Shown one piece after another: positions 26,193 to 34,979 of a stretch of DNA of 64,000 nucleotides (positions are counted from its first letter, which is position 1; every line of letters starts with the position of its first letter). The position numbers and the translations under genes are program-made. This DNA comes from Salirhabdus euzebyi (GTDB taxonomy: Bacteria > Bacillota > Bacilli > Bacillales > Alkalibacillaceae). Below the pieces are notes generated by a model. It was not told the DNA's origin and did not search any database. It saw only the letters and a list, made by a program, of their open reading frames with translations. The stretch is from assembly GCF_014207435.1 (NCBI RefSeq), contig NZ_JACHGH010000003.1, forward strand, positions 62,001 through 126,000, in the 5' to 3' direction.

Positions 26193-27344
26193 ATGAGTTT
26201 TGGAAATCTAGTACAGGCTAAAGTGTATCAGCATATGGAGGAAAACATTATTCCTTCGTCGTTTGAACAGTTAGAGGCAAAAGCAAAAGAAAAATTAGAT
26301 GCAAAGCCTTATGACTATGTTGCTGCATCTGCAGGAGCTGAGGTAACGGTTAAAAGCAACAATAAGTCTTTTGAAAAATGGCAAATCGTTCCGAGAATGC
26401 TATGCGATACATCCGTGAGAGATTTAAGCATTGAGCTTTTCGGAAAGAAATATGCGTATCCAATTTTGTGTGCACCTGTAGGAGTCCAATCTATTGTTCA
26501 TCCAGAGGGTGAATTAGCTAGTGCTCGTGGTGCGGCAGCAATGGATGTCCCATTTATAGCAAGTACCGCCTCTACATACAGCATAGAAAAAACAGCAGAA
26601 GCAATGGGGGACAAAGAGAGATGGTTCCAGTTATATTGGAGTAGTGATAAGGAAATTGCTGCTAGCATGGTAAAGCGAGCTGAGGCTGCAGGGTATGGTG
26701 CCATTGTTATTACATTAGACACACCAATGATGGGGTGGAGAGAAAAAGATATTGAACACGCCTATTTGCCATTTTTACAGGCAGAAGGTATTGGGAATTA
26801 TTTAAGTGATCCAGTTTTTTGCTCTAGATTGGAAAAATCACCTCAAGAAGATATCCGTTCAGCAATTATGCTATGGTCACAAATTTTTGGAAATCCAACA
26901 TTAACATGGAAGGACTTAGAATTCATTAAATCACAAACATCCCTTCCAATACTGTTAAAAGGAATTCTACACCCAGATGATGCTCATCTTGCTGTTGAGC
27001 ATGGTGCCGATGGAATAATTGTAAGTAACCACGGGGGCAGACAAGTTGATGGTGCAGTTCCAGCTATTGACGCTTTACCAGAAATCGTTGATGTGGTGAA
27101 AGGTCAAATTCCAGTGTTAATGGACAGTGGAATCCGAAGGGGCTCAGATATCGTAAAGGCATTGGCACTAGGAGCAAAAGCTGTACTTGTAGGACGTCCA
27201 TATATGTATGGTTTGGCCTTAGCTGGAGAAGAAGGTGTAAAGCAAGTGCTCCGAAACTTAATTGCTGATTTCGATTTAACGTTAGCTTTATCTGGAAAGC
27301 GAAATGTAAGTGAATTGAATAGAGACATGTTAAAAAAGGCATAA
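26193..27344 (+). CDS. FMN-dependent alpha-hydroxyacid oxidase (lactate 2-monooxygenase-like)
   Basis: This 383-aa TIM-barrel flavoenzyme has the family signature VSNHGGRQVDGAVPAIDALPEI, containing the catalytic His and substrate Arg. Also present are PILLKGIL (FMN Lys), MDSGIRRGSDIVKALALGAKAVLVGRPYMYGLA (phosphate site), and an N-terminal YDYVAASAGAEVTVKSN. It oxidises a short L-2-hydroxyacid. The extra loop and the AGAEVT sequence favour lactate 2-monooxygenase or an orphan relative over glycolate oxidase. AAAGGGGAG precedes ATG 26193. It may act with the FAD dehydrogenase, but a repeat element separates them. Confidence 0.85.
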   Translation: MSFGNLVQAKVYQHMEENIIPSSFEQLEAKAKEKLDAKPYDYVAASAGAEVTVKSNNKSFEKWQIVPRMLCDTSVRDLSIELFGKKYAYPILCAPVGVQSIVHPEGELASARGAAAMDVPFIASTASTYSIEKTAEAMGDKERWFQLYWSSDKEIAASMVKRAEAAGYGAIVITLDTPMMGWREKDIEHAYLPFLQAEGIGNYLSDPVFCSRLEKSPQEDIRSAIMLWSQIFGNPTLTWKDLEFIKSQTSLPILLKGILHPDDAHLAVEHGADGIIVSNHGGRQVDGAVPAIDALPEIVDVVKGQIPVLMDSGIRRGSDIVKALALGAKAVLVGRPYMYGLALAGEEGVKQVLRNLIADFDLTLALSGKRNVSELNRDMLKKA

Positions 27345-27351
27345 AACACCA

Positions 27352-27385
27352 AAGTACTTGGAATTCAGTTTCCAAGTGCTTTTTA
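27352..27385 (+). terminator. Rho-independent terminator
   Basis: AGTACTTGGAA pairs with TTCCAAGTGCT (one G-U pair), with T5 after it. Confidence 0.87.
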
Positions 27386-27471
27386 TTTACTTTCATAAAT
27401 TTGCCAGACTTACACAAGATAAATATAGCATAACCACTTATAGAAGGTAGATTTTGATGAAGGAGATAAAT

Positions 27472-28011
27472 ATGTTAGAGCGAATGAAGGAGTTACAAGA
27501 TGAGGTGAGTATTTTAAGAGTAAATTATTGGATTGAAGAAGTACTTTTTTCCTTTCAATGGTGGTTTTTAGTTATTAGTATGTTTATCTTCGTTTACATA
27601 TGGATTAAAATTGTTGATCAAACAAAACTTGTAAAAATTCTTTTGTATGGATCCATTTCCTTTAGTATTATTAACTTTCTTGATGTATTAGGTTCGGAAT
27701 TTATCTTGTGGGATTACCCTGCAATGATAATCCCAGGGGGTAGCCGAATTATATGTATAAATATCATTATCACAATTATCTTTATGACCCTTTATCAATA
27801 CTTTAACAGTTGGAAGACTTACTTAATAGCATCTACCGTTACATCGCTCACTTTCTCCTTTGTTTTAGAACCCTTAGCTATATTCATGGACATCTACCAA
27901 CCTTATACTTGGGAGCACATCTATTCATTTCCGATATATATTTTAATAATGGTTTCGGTAAAGTGGTTTGTTGATAAATTAGTTTTCGTTCAAGCAAAAC
28001 ATAAACAATGA
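27472..28011 (+). CDS. CBO0543-type membrane protein
   Basis: This 179-aa protein has five membrane segments with family-typical motifs: FQWWFLVISMFIFVYIWIK, FLDVLGSEFILWDYP, YQYFNSWKTYLIAS and WEHIYSFPIYILIMVSVKW. Function is unknown. AAGGAGAT at 27460-27467 places the start at ATG 27472 and not at the ATG 27457 upstream of it. Confidence 0.75.
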   Translation: MLERMKELQDEVSILRVNYWIEEVLFSFQWWFLVISMFIFVYIWIKIVDQTKLVKILLYGSISFSIINFLDVLGSEFILWDYPAMIIPGGSRIICINIIITIIFMTLYQYFNSWKTYLIASTVTSLTFSFVLEPLAIFMDIYQPYTWEHIYSFPIYILIMVSVKWFVDKLVFVQAKHKQ

Positions 28012-28017
28012 GTGACA

Positions 28018-28046
28018 AAGAGAACCAATTGGAGGTTCTCTTTTTA
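28018..28046 (+). terminator. Rho-independent terminator
   Basis: AGAGAACC and GGTTCTCT with a 7-nt loop and T5. Confidence 0.88.
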
Positions 28047-28161
28047 TGTTTAAAAAAATAAACATATTTATCTCGGACGTTTTGGAGGGAAATAAATACG
28101 TAAACGAGAATGTAATATAGGAAAGTTTTTTGGTGCTTTTTAATCTAGGAGGATGCTAATT

Positions 28162-28521
28162 ATGTTGAATACAGTGTGCGTTGTAACAATTAAAGTAAAA
28201 AACATGATAGAAGCTGTTCATTTTTATACAAATATTTTAGACTTCCACATATCCAAGAAATACAGTGAAAAACTTGTAAGCTTAGTACATGAACATGTAC
28301 CAATTATATTAGAAGAAGTAGATGAGGAAAAACAGATAGGAAACAATATCTTATTAGGATTACAATCAAAGGATATAGAAGAGGATGTAAAAAGATTAAA
28401 AGGATATGGTGTACATGTCCTATTTGATGAAGCAATGCCTTGTCCACCAGGGAAATATAATGTTTTTTTAGATCCTAGTGGTAATCAAATTGAACTACTA
28501 CAATTTCTTAAGGAAGATTAA
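28162..28521 (+). CDS. VOC/glyoxalase-like protein
   Basis: This 119-aa single vicinal-oxygen-chelate domain has the usual start TVCVVTIKVKNMIEAVHFYTNILDF and the closing strand FLDPSGNQIELLQF, whose Glu is the common metal ligand. The substrate cannot be predicted. AGGAGG at 28147-28152 selects ATG 28162; ATG 28153 is too close. The next VOC gene follows by 26 bases. Confidence 0.8.
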   Translation: MLNTVCVVTIKVKNMIEAVHFYTNILDFHISKKYSEKLVSLVHEHVPIILEEVDEEKQIGNNILLGLQSKDIEEDVKRLKGYGVHVLFDEAMPCPPGKYNVFLDPSGNQIELLQFLKED

Positions 28522-28547
28522 TTACGAATAAAGTAAGGTGAAAATAA

Positions 28548-28952
28548 ATGATTTATGAAATGACTGTTCAGGTACGAGTGTCTAACATAGAAGAAGGTCA
28601 AAGATGGTATGAAGTGTTGTTGAATCGAGGACCAGATTTTGTTCCACATCATGGTTTTGCGGAGTGGGAGCTATTACCTGGATGCTGGTTACAACTTGCA
28701 GAAGGAGAACCAACTGTTGGAAGTGGACCTATACGTTTAGGGGTCAAAAATATCGAAATAGAACGGGATAAACTAATAAATATTTTAGATGTAGAGCCTT
28801 TTGAAATTTTCAACAGAGAAGAAGTCCCTGTTAAGTGGGCTACTTTTCAAGATCCTTGGGGAAATCGTCTCGGATTTTTTGAATATCGTGATAAAAAGGA
28901 AATGGCAAATAGAATAGAGGAAGTTTTAGGACAACCAGACCGATTAGTGTAA
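28548..28952 (+). CDS. VOC/glyoxalase-like protein
   Basis: This 134-aa second VOC-domain protein begins YEMTVQVRVSNIEEGQRWYEVLL and has the closing FQDPWGNRLGFFEY. It differs clearly from its neighbour, so the pair is not a recent duplication. Such proteins bind small molecules such as glyoxals, catechols or antibiotics; which one is unknown. AAGGTG precedes ATG 28548. Probably co-transcribed with 28162-28521. Confidence 0.8.
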   Translation: MIYEMTVQVRVSNIEEGQRWYEVLLNRGPDFVPHHGFAEWELLPGCWLQLAEGEPTVGSGPIRLGVKNIEIERDKLINILDVEPFEIFNREEVPVKWATFQDPWGNRLGFFEYRDKKEMANRIEEVLGQPDRLV

Positions 28953-29063
28953 ATCCTGGTTACCAATTTTTTTGCTTCACTTGTTTATTTGAATGAATTA
29001 TGTCTATTTTTTCCATCAATTCATAGATTGATCGAAGTATTGAAAAACGAAAGGAATAACAAA

Positions 29064-29666
29064 TTGTTAAAAACCGAAGAAGACATTATACGTGCAGTTG
29101 AACAAGATAAATGGATGATTAAACTTTTACAAGCCGCTAAATCTCTAAACTTACCAGATTGGTGGATATGTGCTGGCTTCGTTCGCTCAAAAATTTGGGA
29201 TACCATTCATGACTTTTCAGAACGAACAGCTATTCCTGATGTAGATGTCATTTATTTTGATAAGGAAAATATGGATGAATTTGAGGAAAAAAAGCTTGAA
29301 GAAATACTTAGGAGAATAGTTCCACATGTTCCTTGGTCGGTTAAAAATGAGGTAAGAATGCATGTTGTTAATGGGTTGGATCCATATATTAATTCAGTTG
29401 ATGCTATTTCAAAATTCCCTGAAACTGCTACCGCATTAGGGTTACGATTAAACCAGAAAAACAACGTCGTTTTAACTGCACCACATGGGGTAGAGGATGT
29501 CTTAAACTTACACCTAAGGCCGACACCGTTTTTTATGGAAAATCCCAATCTTGTTCAAATTTTTGAGAATAGGATTGCCAAAAAGAACTGGAAAGGAATT
29601 TGGCCCAAAATAAAGGTTAGACATATAAACAGGGAAGACAAAGAAAAATGGCATGAAGGAGAATAA
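29064..29666 (+). CDS. Nucleotidyltransferase-fold protein (DUF925 type)
   Basis: This 200-aa protein has WWICAGFVRSKIWD and PDVDVIYFD, the paired elements of the DUF925 nucleotidyltransferase group (the DVDV stretch supplies acidic metal ligands). SVDAISKFPETATALGLRL and DVLNLHLRPTPFF are also typical. The target is unknown. AAGGA at 29051-29055 gives 8-nt spacing to TTG 29064, which I take as the start; an upstream ATG at 28989 has no ribosome site. The next, broken gene starts 2 bases after its stop. Confidence 0.78.
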   Translation: MLKTEEDIIRAVEQDKWMIKLLQAAKSLNLPDWWICAGFVRSKIWDTIHDFSERTAIPDVDVIYFDKENMDEFEEKKLEEILRRIVPHVPWSVKNEVRMHVVNGLDPYINSVDAISKFPETATALGLRLNQKNNVVLTAPHGVEDVLNLHLRPTPFFMENPNLVQIFENRIAKKNWKGIWPKIKVRHINREDKEKWHEGE

Positions 29667-29667
29667 A

Positions 29668-29987
29668 ATGAAAATAAACTTACTTATTTTTATTTCATCC
29701 ATAAAAGTACAAAAAGAAGAGCAATTAACTTTTGTAATGATGAAGACATTTGAGTCCAATATTCGTCCAATTAAAGGAGATATACTAGATGATCCAGGTT
29801 TCGATCCACGATTTCATAACGGATATGAGGTCGTAAAAGTAACAATTAATTATGCTTCTAACCAATGCTTGTTTCCCTACATCCTCTAGTGTTGGATAAG
29901 GAAGAAATAGAGGTAGAAACGTATATAAAAAAGCTTGAAACCAATGGCTGGGAAATAATGTCTAAACAAGAGGTAGAAAGTATGTAG
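29668..29987 (+). pseudogene. Frameshifted small gene, unknown family
   Basis: AAGGAG precedes ATG 29668 (MKINLLIFISSIKVQKEEQ). The frame runs to a TAG at about 29887 after VTINYASNQC. From about 29865 another frame (offset by one base) continues smoothly as VSLHPLVLDKEEIEVETYIK to KQEVESM and TAG at 29985-29987. Together they would encode about 105 residues, so one base seems lost or gained near 29862-29870. I recognise no family. A sequencing indel is equally possible. Confidence 0.6.
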
Positions 29988-30021
29988 TGAACTTGTCCAA
30001 TAGGAGTATTGCCTAACCAAT

Positions 30022-30056
30022 AAAAACGTTTGGATGTATATGTCCAAACGTTTTTA
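30022..30056. terminator. Bidirectional terminator
   Basis: AAAAACGTTTGGA (30022-30034) and TCCAAACGTTTTT (30043-30055) form a 13-bp perfect stem between the broken small gene and cypC. Confidence 0.92.
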
Positions 30057-30084
30057 CAGCTAAGTTATGAACGAGAATAGCTTC

Positions 30085-31371
<1,287 letters not shown>

Positions 31372-31455
31372 TTATGTACATCGTTTAGCATTTACTTTAA
31401 TTAATAATTTATGTTGATTAAATGATACATACTAAAAATATTAGGAGGTATGATC

Positions 31456-32058
31456 ATGCCAAGTTGGATACAAGCAATTATTTATATCGTTGCAGCTATT
31501 TTACTATTAAGAATCGGCGGAAAAAGAACTATTTCACAGGCGACTCCTAGTGAAGTGGCCATTATGATAGGAATAGGTACAGTACTCGTTCATCCATTAA
31601 AATCTGAAGACCCATGGATAAGTGTGTATCATGGGTCATTAATCATATTAGGATTAATCATTTTATCTTTGACACAGATTTACTTTACGAAAACCAAAAA
31701 GTGGATCCAAGGAGAGCCATTATTACTAATTAAAGACGGAAACATATTAACTAGAAACCTAAAAAAGGCAAGAATAACAGAAGATGAATTAAAAATGAAA
31801 CTTAGAATTAAAAAGGTAAGTGATATTTCCACCTTAAAATCAGTAACACTTGAAATAAGTGGCGACATTGGTGTAGAGAAAAACAATAATGAAATTGCTG
31901 CTACAAAAAAAGATATAGAAGATATGAAAAATGCGATGGAAATGATGGCAAAGCAACTAAATATGACGATTCCATTTAATAAACCATTACCAAAAGAAGA
32001 AGAGAATAATTTATTTAATCAAGTTAAACAAATTCAGGAGAAGGATCCACTACAATAG
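31456..32058 (+). CDS. DUF421 membrane protein (YetF-like)
   Basis: This 200-aa protein has three N-terminal membrane segments followed by the soluble DUF421 domain. IGGKRTISQATPSEVAIMIGIGTV and EPLLLIKDGNILTRNLKKARITEDELKMKLR are family-typical. The C-terminal 60 residues are charged and coiled-coil-like. YetF-type proteins occur in spore-formers and some act in spore membranes; the role here is unknown. AGGAGG at 31443-31448 selects ATG 31456. Confidence 0.82.
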   Translation: MPSWIQAIIYIVAAILLLRIGGKRTISQATPSEVAIMIGIGTVLVHPLKSEDPWISVYHGSLIILGLIILSLTQIYFTKTKKWIQGEPLLLIKDGNILTRNLKKARITEDELKMKLRIKKVSDISTLKSVTLEISGDIGVEKNNNEIAATKKDIEDMKNAMEMMAKQLNMTIPFNKPLPKEEENNLFNQVKQIQEKDPLQ

Positions 32059-32157
32059 CATCTCAGAATTTTCAAAATTAATTCAATAGTTTTATAGACT
32101 TCTGCCTATTCCGTGTTAAAATTAGATTATATGGCTTATGAATAGGGAGATAACTTT

Positions 32158-32745
32158 ATGAAGCTTTGGTTTAGAAAAGTATCCGTAATCCTTATTACAA
32201 TTTTAACGTTGGGTTTGTACATACCCCCAACATACTTAAGTGCAGATCCCGCTGAAAACGAAGAAGTTGCTTCACCAAAAGAAGAACCTACTTTATTAGA
32301 CGATTCTCCGTTTGAAACCGATACGGATGATCATCAACCAAATAATGATTATCTTAGCCAAATTACGGTGATTGCTAAAAATGCAACGATTTCCAAACTA
32401 GGACCGAGAATTTTTGATCAAGTAGAAGAAGATGTCTTCACAAACATCCTACCTACAATGGAAGAAATTATTTCATCCATTTTAGAAGAGGGAAGTGAGG
32501 ATGTGATTCCATACTATGGGATATCTGAACAAACTACGCGTGGTTACGGTGAGAAAATTTTTAATCTTTATGATGGAAGAACAAATGAAGACATAGCAAG
32601 ATTTCACGTCAGACGAGACAACAGACCAGGAGAAGGATACTGGTTTAATTTCCATTATCATTTAAATACTGATAATTTTGAAAAACATCACGTCATTGGT
32701 GAAATTTTCTGGGATAAAAACACGCCACCAAAATGGATGTCTTAA
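32158..32745 (+). CDS. ypjP: YpjP-like protein
   Basis: This 195-aa protein has an N-terminal membrane anchor or signal (residues 1-28), an acidic linker, and the YpjP domain with KLGPRIFDQVEEDVFTNILP, EKIFNLYDGRTNEDIARFHVRRD and the C-terminal FNFHYHLN..IGEIFWDKNTPPKWMS. The ending matches B. subtilis YpjP closely. Function is unknown. Its own promoter region is short and it ends at a terminator. Confidence 0.88.
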   Translation: MKLWFRKVSVILITILTLGLYIPPTYLSADPAENEEVASPKEEPTLLDDSPFETDTDDHQPNNDYLSQITVIAKNATISKLGPRIFDQVEEDVFTNILPTMEEIISSILEEGSEDVIPYYGISEQTTRGYGEKIFNLYDGRTNEDIARFHVRRDNRPGEGYWFNFHYHLNTDNFEKHHVIGEIFWDKNTPPKWMS

Positions 32746-32762
32746 AAGTAAAACAACTAATA

Positions 32763-32805
32763 AGCGCTTTATGGTTTTCTATTTAGAAGCCTTAAAGCGT
32801 TTTTC
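32763..32805 (+). terminator. Rho-independent terminator
   Basis: CGCTTTA (32765-32771) pairs with TAAAGCG (32793-32799), followed by T5; the loop is long. Confidence 0.7.
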
Positions 32806-32930
32806 ATGTATTGGGGGTTACTATCTGAAAGTCTATTTGCCTTTAACATAACACTTTAAAAAATATTCATAAATTTAATTGTTGTAAGAAATAATATATG
32901 TAGATTTCAATAGTAATGGAGGACGTCTAC

Positions 32931-33200
32931 ATGGAACAAAATTTACATGAACAATTACAATTGGTTAGTCATCAAATTCAAGACGCTCAGCAAACGGTCA
33001 TTGACTCACAAGGATCAAACGCACAACAGTTGGAAAATGCACTCGATCAATTACAACAAGTAGAGAAACAATTACAACTTGCTAAGGATCAAGCAGGAAC
33101 AGAAGCAACAGAGAACCCTCAGTTTCAACAAGCTTATGAACAACTTCACAATATACGTCAACAAATTGCAGAAATGAAACAAGACGACAATGAGTTTTAA
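32931..33200 (+). CDS. Small Gln-rich coiled-coil protein
   Basis: This 89-aa protein is rich in Gln, has no Cys or membrane segment, and shows a heptad pattern throughout (LHEQLQLVSHQIQDAQQTV, LDQLQQVEKQLQLAKDQ). No named family was recognised. GGAGG at 32918-32922 sets ATG 32931 with 8-nt spacing. Gln-rich small helical proteins are frequent among Bacillus sporulation proteins, but nothing here proves that. Confidence 0.6.
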   Translation: MEQNLHEQLQLVSHQIQDAQQTVIDSQGSNAQQLENALDQLQQVEKQLQLAKDQAGTEATENPQFQQAYEQLHNIRQQIAEMKQDDNEF

Positions 33201-33220
33201 ATAAAAAAATGTCGCTAACA

Positions 33221-33248
33221 GAAGGGATACTTAGGTATCCCTTTTTTA
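33221..33248 (+). terminator. Rho-independent terminator
   Basis: AAGGGATAC and GTATCCCTT with a TTAG loop and T6. A dispersed repeat starts inside its T tail. Confidence 0.9.
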
Positions 33249-33430
33249 TTGCTTAGGAAATTATAAAATTTCGGACTTGTGGATAAGTTAGTTGCACTGG
33301 GAAGCCACGTCTAGCTCCAGCACCTACCCCCTCGGGACATAAGTCAATCCCTTCTGTGGCAAAAACCTCCACGGCAGGTCTTGCCTTATGCCTGTCGGGG
33401 GTTAGCAAGGCGCTTGCGCTTTGGTTCATT
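33247..33430 (+). repeat. Dispersed intergenic repeat, copy 1
   Basis: This is about 180 bases nearly identical to 34797-34979, same orientation. It starts TTATTGCTTAGGAAATTATA, contains CTAGCTCCAGCACCTACCCC in its middle and ends GCAAGGCGCTTGCGCTTTGG. The GTCTAGCTCCAG...GCGCTTGCGCTTTTGTTC framework is a familiar intergenic repeat of Bacillus genomes. It has higher G+C than its surroundings and no reading frame. Confidence 0.85.
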
Positions 33431-33534
33431 ATGCGGGAAATTAGGAAATCTTATTATTATAGTAGTGGTTTAAAGAAACTTGTTTTATAATAACTAATAG
33501 AAAAAAGACGTATAGATATAAAGGGGGTGGGTTT

Positions 33535-33618
33535 ATGGTAACAGGAAGTACGTTACCTAATAACGCAGCGTCTCATGCAAAGCCTGGTTTTAGAATGGCG
33601 ATTCTTTGCATGAGGTAG
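33535..33618 (+). CDS. Putative 27-aa leader peptide
   Basis: A strong ribosome site (AAGGGGGTGG at 33521-33530) precedes ATG 33535. The peptide is MVTGSTLPNNAASHAKPGFR then MAILCMR. Its codons overlap both arms of an 11-bp hairpin (33572-33614), the arrangement of translational attenuators. A TATAAT at 33486-33491 may be the -10 of its promoter, but the -35 is poor. No homologue was recognised. Confidence 0.5.
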   Translation: MVTGSTLPNNAASHAKPGFRMAILCMR

Positions 33619-33702
33619 AATTGACATATATATCGCCTTAAATAGCTTTCTATTTCTAATACTTGGCTTTGCACCTTATTTCATTATTTTTAAAATAAGG
33701 AG
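33572..33702 (+). promoter_or_regulatory. Attenuator-like alternative RNA structures
   Basis: CTCATGCAAAG (33572-33582) pairs with CTTTGCATGAG (33604-33614). The overlapping GCAAAGCC (33578-33585) can instead pair with GGCTTTGC (33665-33672). CCTTATTT (33674-33681) pairs with AAATAAGG (33693-33700), which hides most of the AAGGAG ribosome site (33697-33702) of the next gene. This fits translational control by a ribosome on the leader peptide. Confidence 0.5.
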
Positions 33703-33711
33703 CTGGCAGAA

Positions 33712-33975
33712 ATGAAATATGTGAAAGCAAATACCGTCTTACCACAAAGTCTCCTAAGTGAAATACAGAAATACATACAAGGGGAGACTATCTATATCCC
33801 GAAAGTAGCTAGTAATTATCGGAAATGGGGTACAAAATCTGGTGGGAGAAAACGATTAGATGACCGTAATCACTCCATTAAACACGCATTTCAACAAGGG
33901 GTTACGTTAGAAGAATTGGCATCTTCACACTATCTCTCTATCGAATCGGTTAAAAAAATTGTTTATTCAAAATAA
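33712..33975 (+). CDS. CD3324-type small helix-turn-helix protein
   Basis: This 87-aa basic protein has an N-terminal part MKYVKANTVLPQSLLSEIQKYIQGE and GTKSGGRKRLDDRN, then a C-terminal helix-turn-helix-like segment (ITLEE-type: GVTLEELASSHYLSIESVKKIVYSK). This is the layout of the CD3324 family. It is probably a DNA-binding regulator, with the target unknown. Its ribosome site is predicted to be sequestered in a hairpin downstream of a leader peptide. It lies between the two dispersed repeats, 143 bases before the EF-G-binding gene. Confidence 0.7.
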   Translation: MKYVKANTVLPQSLLSEIQKYIQGETIYIPKVASNYRKWGTKSGGRKRLDDRNHSIKHAFQQGVTLEELASSHYLSIESVKKIVYSK

Positions 33976-33987
33976 TGTTAGTAAGCT

Positions 33988-34019
33988 AGCACTGATGATT
34001 ATGAATCAGTGCTTTTTTA
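33988..34019 (+). terminator. Rho-independent terminator
   Basis: AGCACTGAT and ATCAGTGCT form a 9-bp stem with T6. Confidence 0.9.
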
Positions 34020-34118
34020 TGTAAAAATTGTTTTTTACTCATTTTTTACATAGGAATGGGAAGCAAAGTCATATACAATGGTATTGTTTAAAAGTACGTA
34101 AAGGGTGAGTAAATAGCA

Positions 34119-34757
34119 ATGGAACCATTCATAAAAAGTTATCAATTTAACTATATTAGAAACCAAACTTTTGTCCTAATTAATGCGAAAGCAACTGTTA
34201 ATGATAAAGGTGTACTAGACGCACTTCAATCTTTAACAGTTGAAAAGGTCTTCCATTTATTTGAGGATATTAATCTAGAACAGAAACAGATCATCACAAA
34301 TGTACTTGAAATAGAGGACAAAGGGAAAGCAGAAACAGAATTAGCGGCCCTAAAATCATACGTTGTTCCGTTTGTTGAGCTTTCAGACTCCCAAATAAAA
34401 AAACTATTTCCGAAAGTGAAAAAATTGAAAACACCTGATATTGGCGATATAGATCTCAAGGAAATTTCATACCTAGGATGGGATGATCACGGAACGAACC
34501 GAAAGTACATCGTGACAAAATATGAGGGTGAAATTATTGGAATAGAAGGGACTTTTCACCCTATTAGCCAGAAAGGTATTTGTACTTTGTGTAATAATCA
34601 TGACCATGTAGGCTTATTCACTTCAAAAACAAAAGGATCCCAAAAAGATACGTTCGTCAAAAGGGGCAACTATATTTGTCAGGATAGTCAGACTTGTAAC
34701 CAGCATTTATATTCATTAGAAAAGCTTCATGATTTTATAGGCAGATTAATAAAATAG
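34119..34757 (+). CDS. FusB/FusC-type elongation factor G-binding protein
   Basis: This 212-aa two-domain protein is related to staphylococcal FusB, which binds EF-G and frees it from fusidic-acid-stalled ribosomes. The N-terminal helical bundle starts FIKSYQFNYIRNQTFVLINA. The C-terminal domain has the zinc-binding pattern CTLC (about 154-157) and CQDSQTC, followed by NQHLYSLEKLHDFI. NRKYIVTKYEG and VVPFVELSDSQIKKLFPKVKK also follow FusB. It may confer intrinsic fusidic acid tolerance, but this is not shown. Start ATG after AAGGGTGAG. Confidence 0.85.
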   Translation: MEPFIKSYQFNYIRNQTFVLINAKATVNDKGVLDALQSLTVEKVFHLFEDINLEQKQIITNVLEIEDKGKAETELAALKSYVVPFVELSDSQIKKLFPKVKKLKTPDIGDIDLKEISYLGWDDHGTNRKYIVTKYEGEIIGIEGTFHPISQKGICTLCNNHDHVGLFTSKTKGSQKDTFVKRGNYICQDSQTCNQHLYSLEKLHDFIGRLIK

Positions 34758-34763
34758 GAAAAG

Positions 34764-34795
34764 GCGATGCTAATCAAAAATGGCATCGCTTTTTC
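34764..34795 (+). terminator. Rho-independent terminator
   Basis: GCGATGC (34764-34770) and GCATCGC (34783-34789) with T5. The second dispersed repeat begins right after it. Confidence 0.85.
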
Positions 34796-34796
34796 T

Positions 34797-34979
34797 TATT
34801 GCTTAGGAAATTATAAAATTTCGGACTTGCGGATAAGTTAGTTGCACGGGGGAGCCACGTCTAGCTCCAGCACCTACCCCCTCGGGACATAAGTCAATTC
34901 CTTCTGTGGCAAAAACCTCCACGGCAGGTCTTGTCTTATGCCTGCCTTAGGCTGAGCAAGGCGCTTGCGCTTTTGTTCT
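34797..34979 (+). repeat. Dispersed intergenic repeat, copy 2
   Basis: This is a near-identical direct copy of 33247-33430, differing at scattered bases and in a short block near the end (CCTTAGGCTGAG in place of TCGGGGGTTAG). It ends with GCGCTTGCGCTTTTGTTC, abutting the stop codon of the convergent ABC transporter gene. Both copies lie directly behind a terminator tail. Confidence 0.85.

Noticed and set aside
33247-33430. Dispersed repeat considered as a CRISPR array or tRNA-like element
   Set aside because: There are only two distant copies, with no internal periodicity and no cloverleaf.
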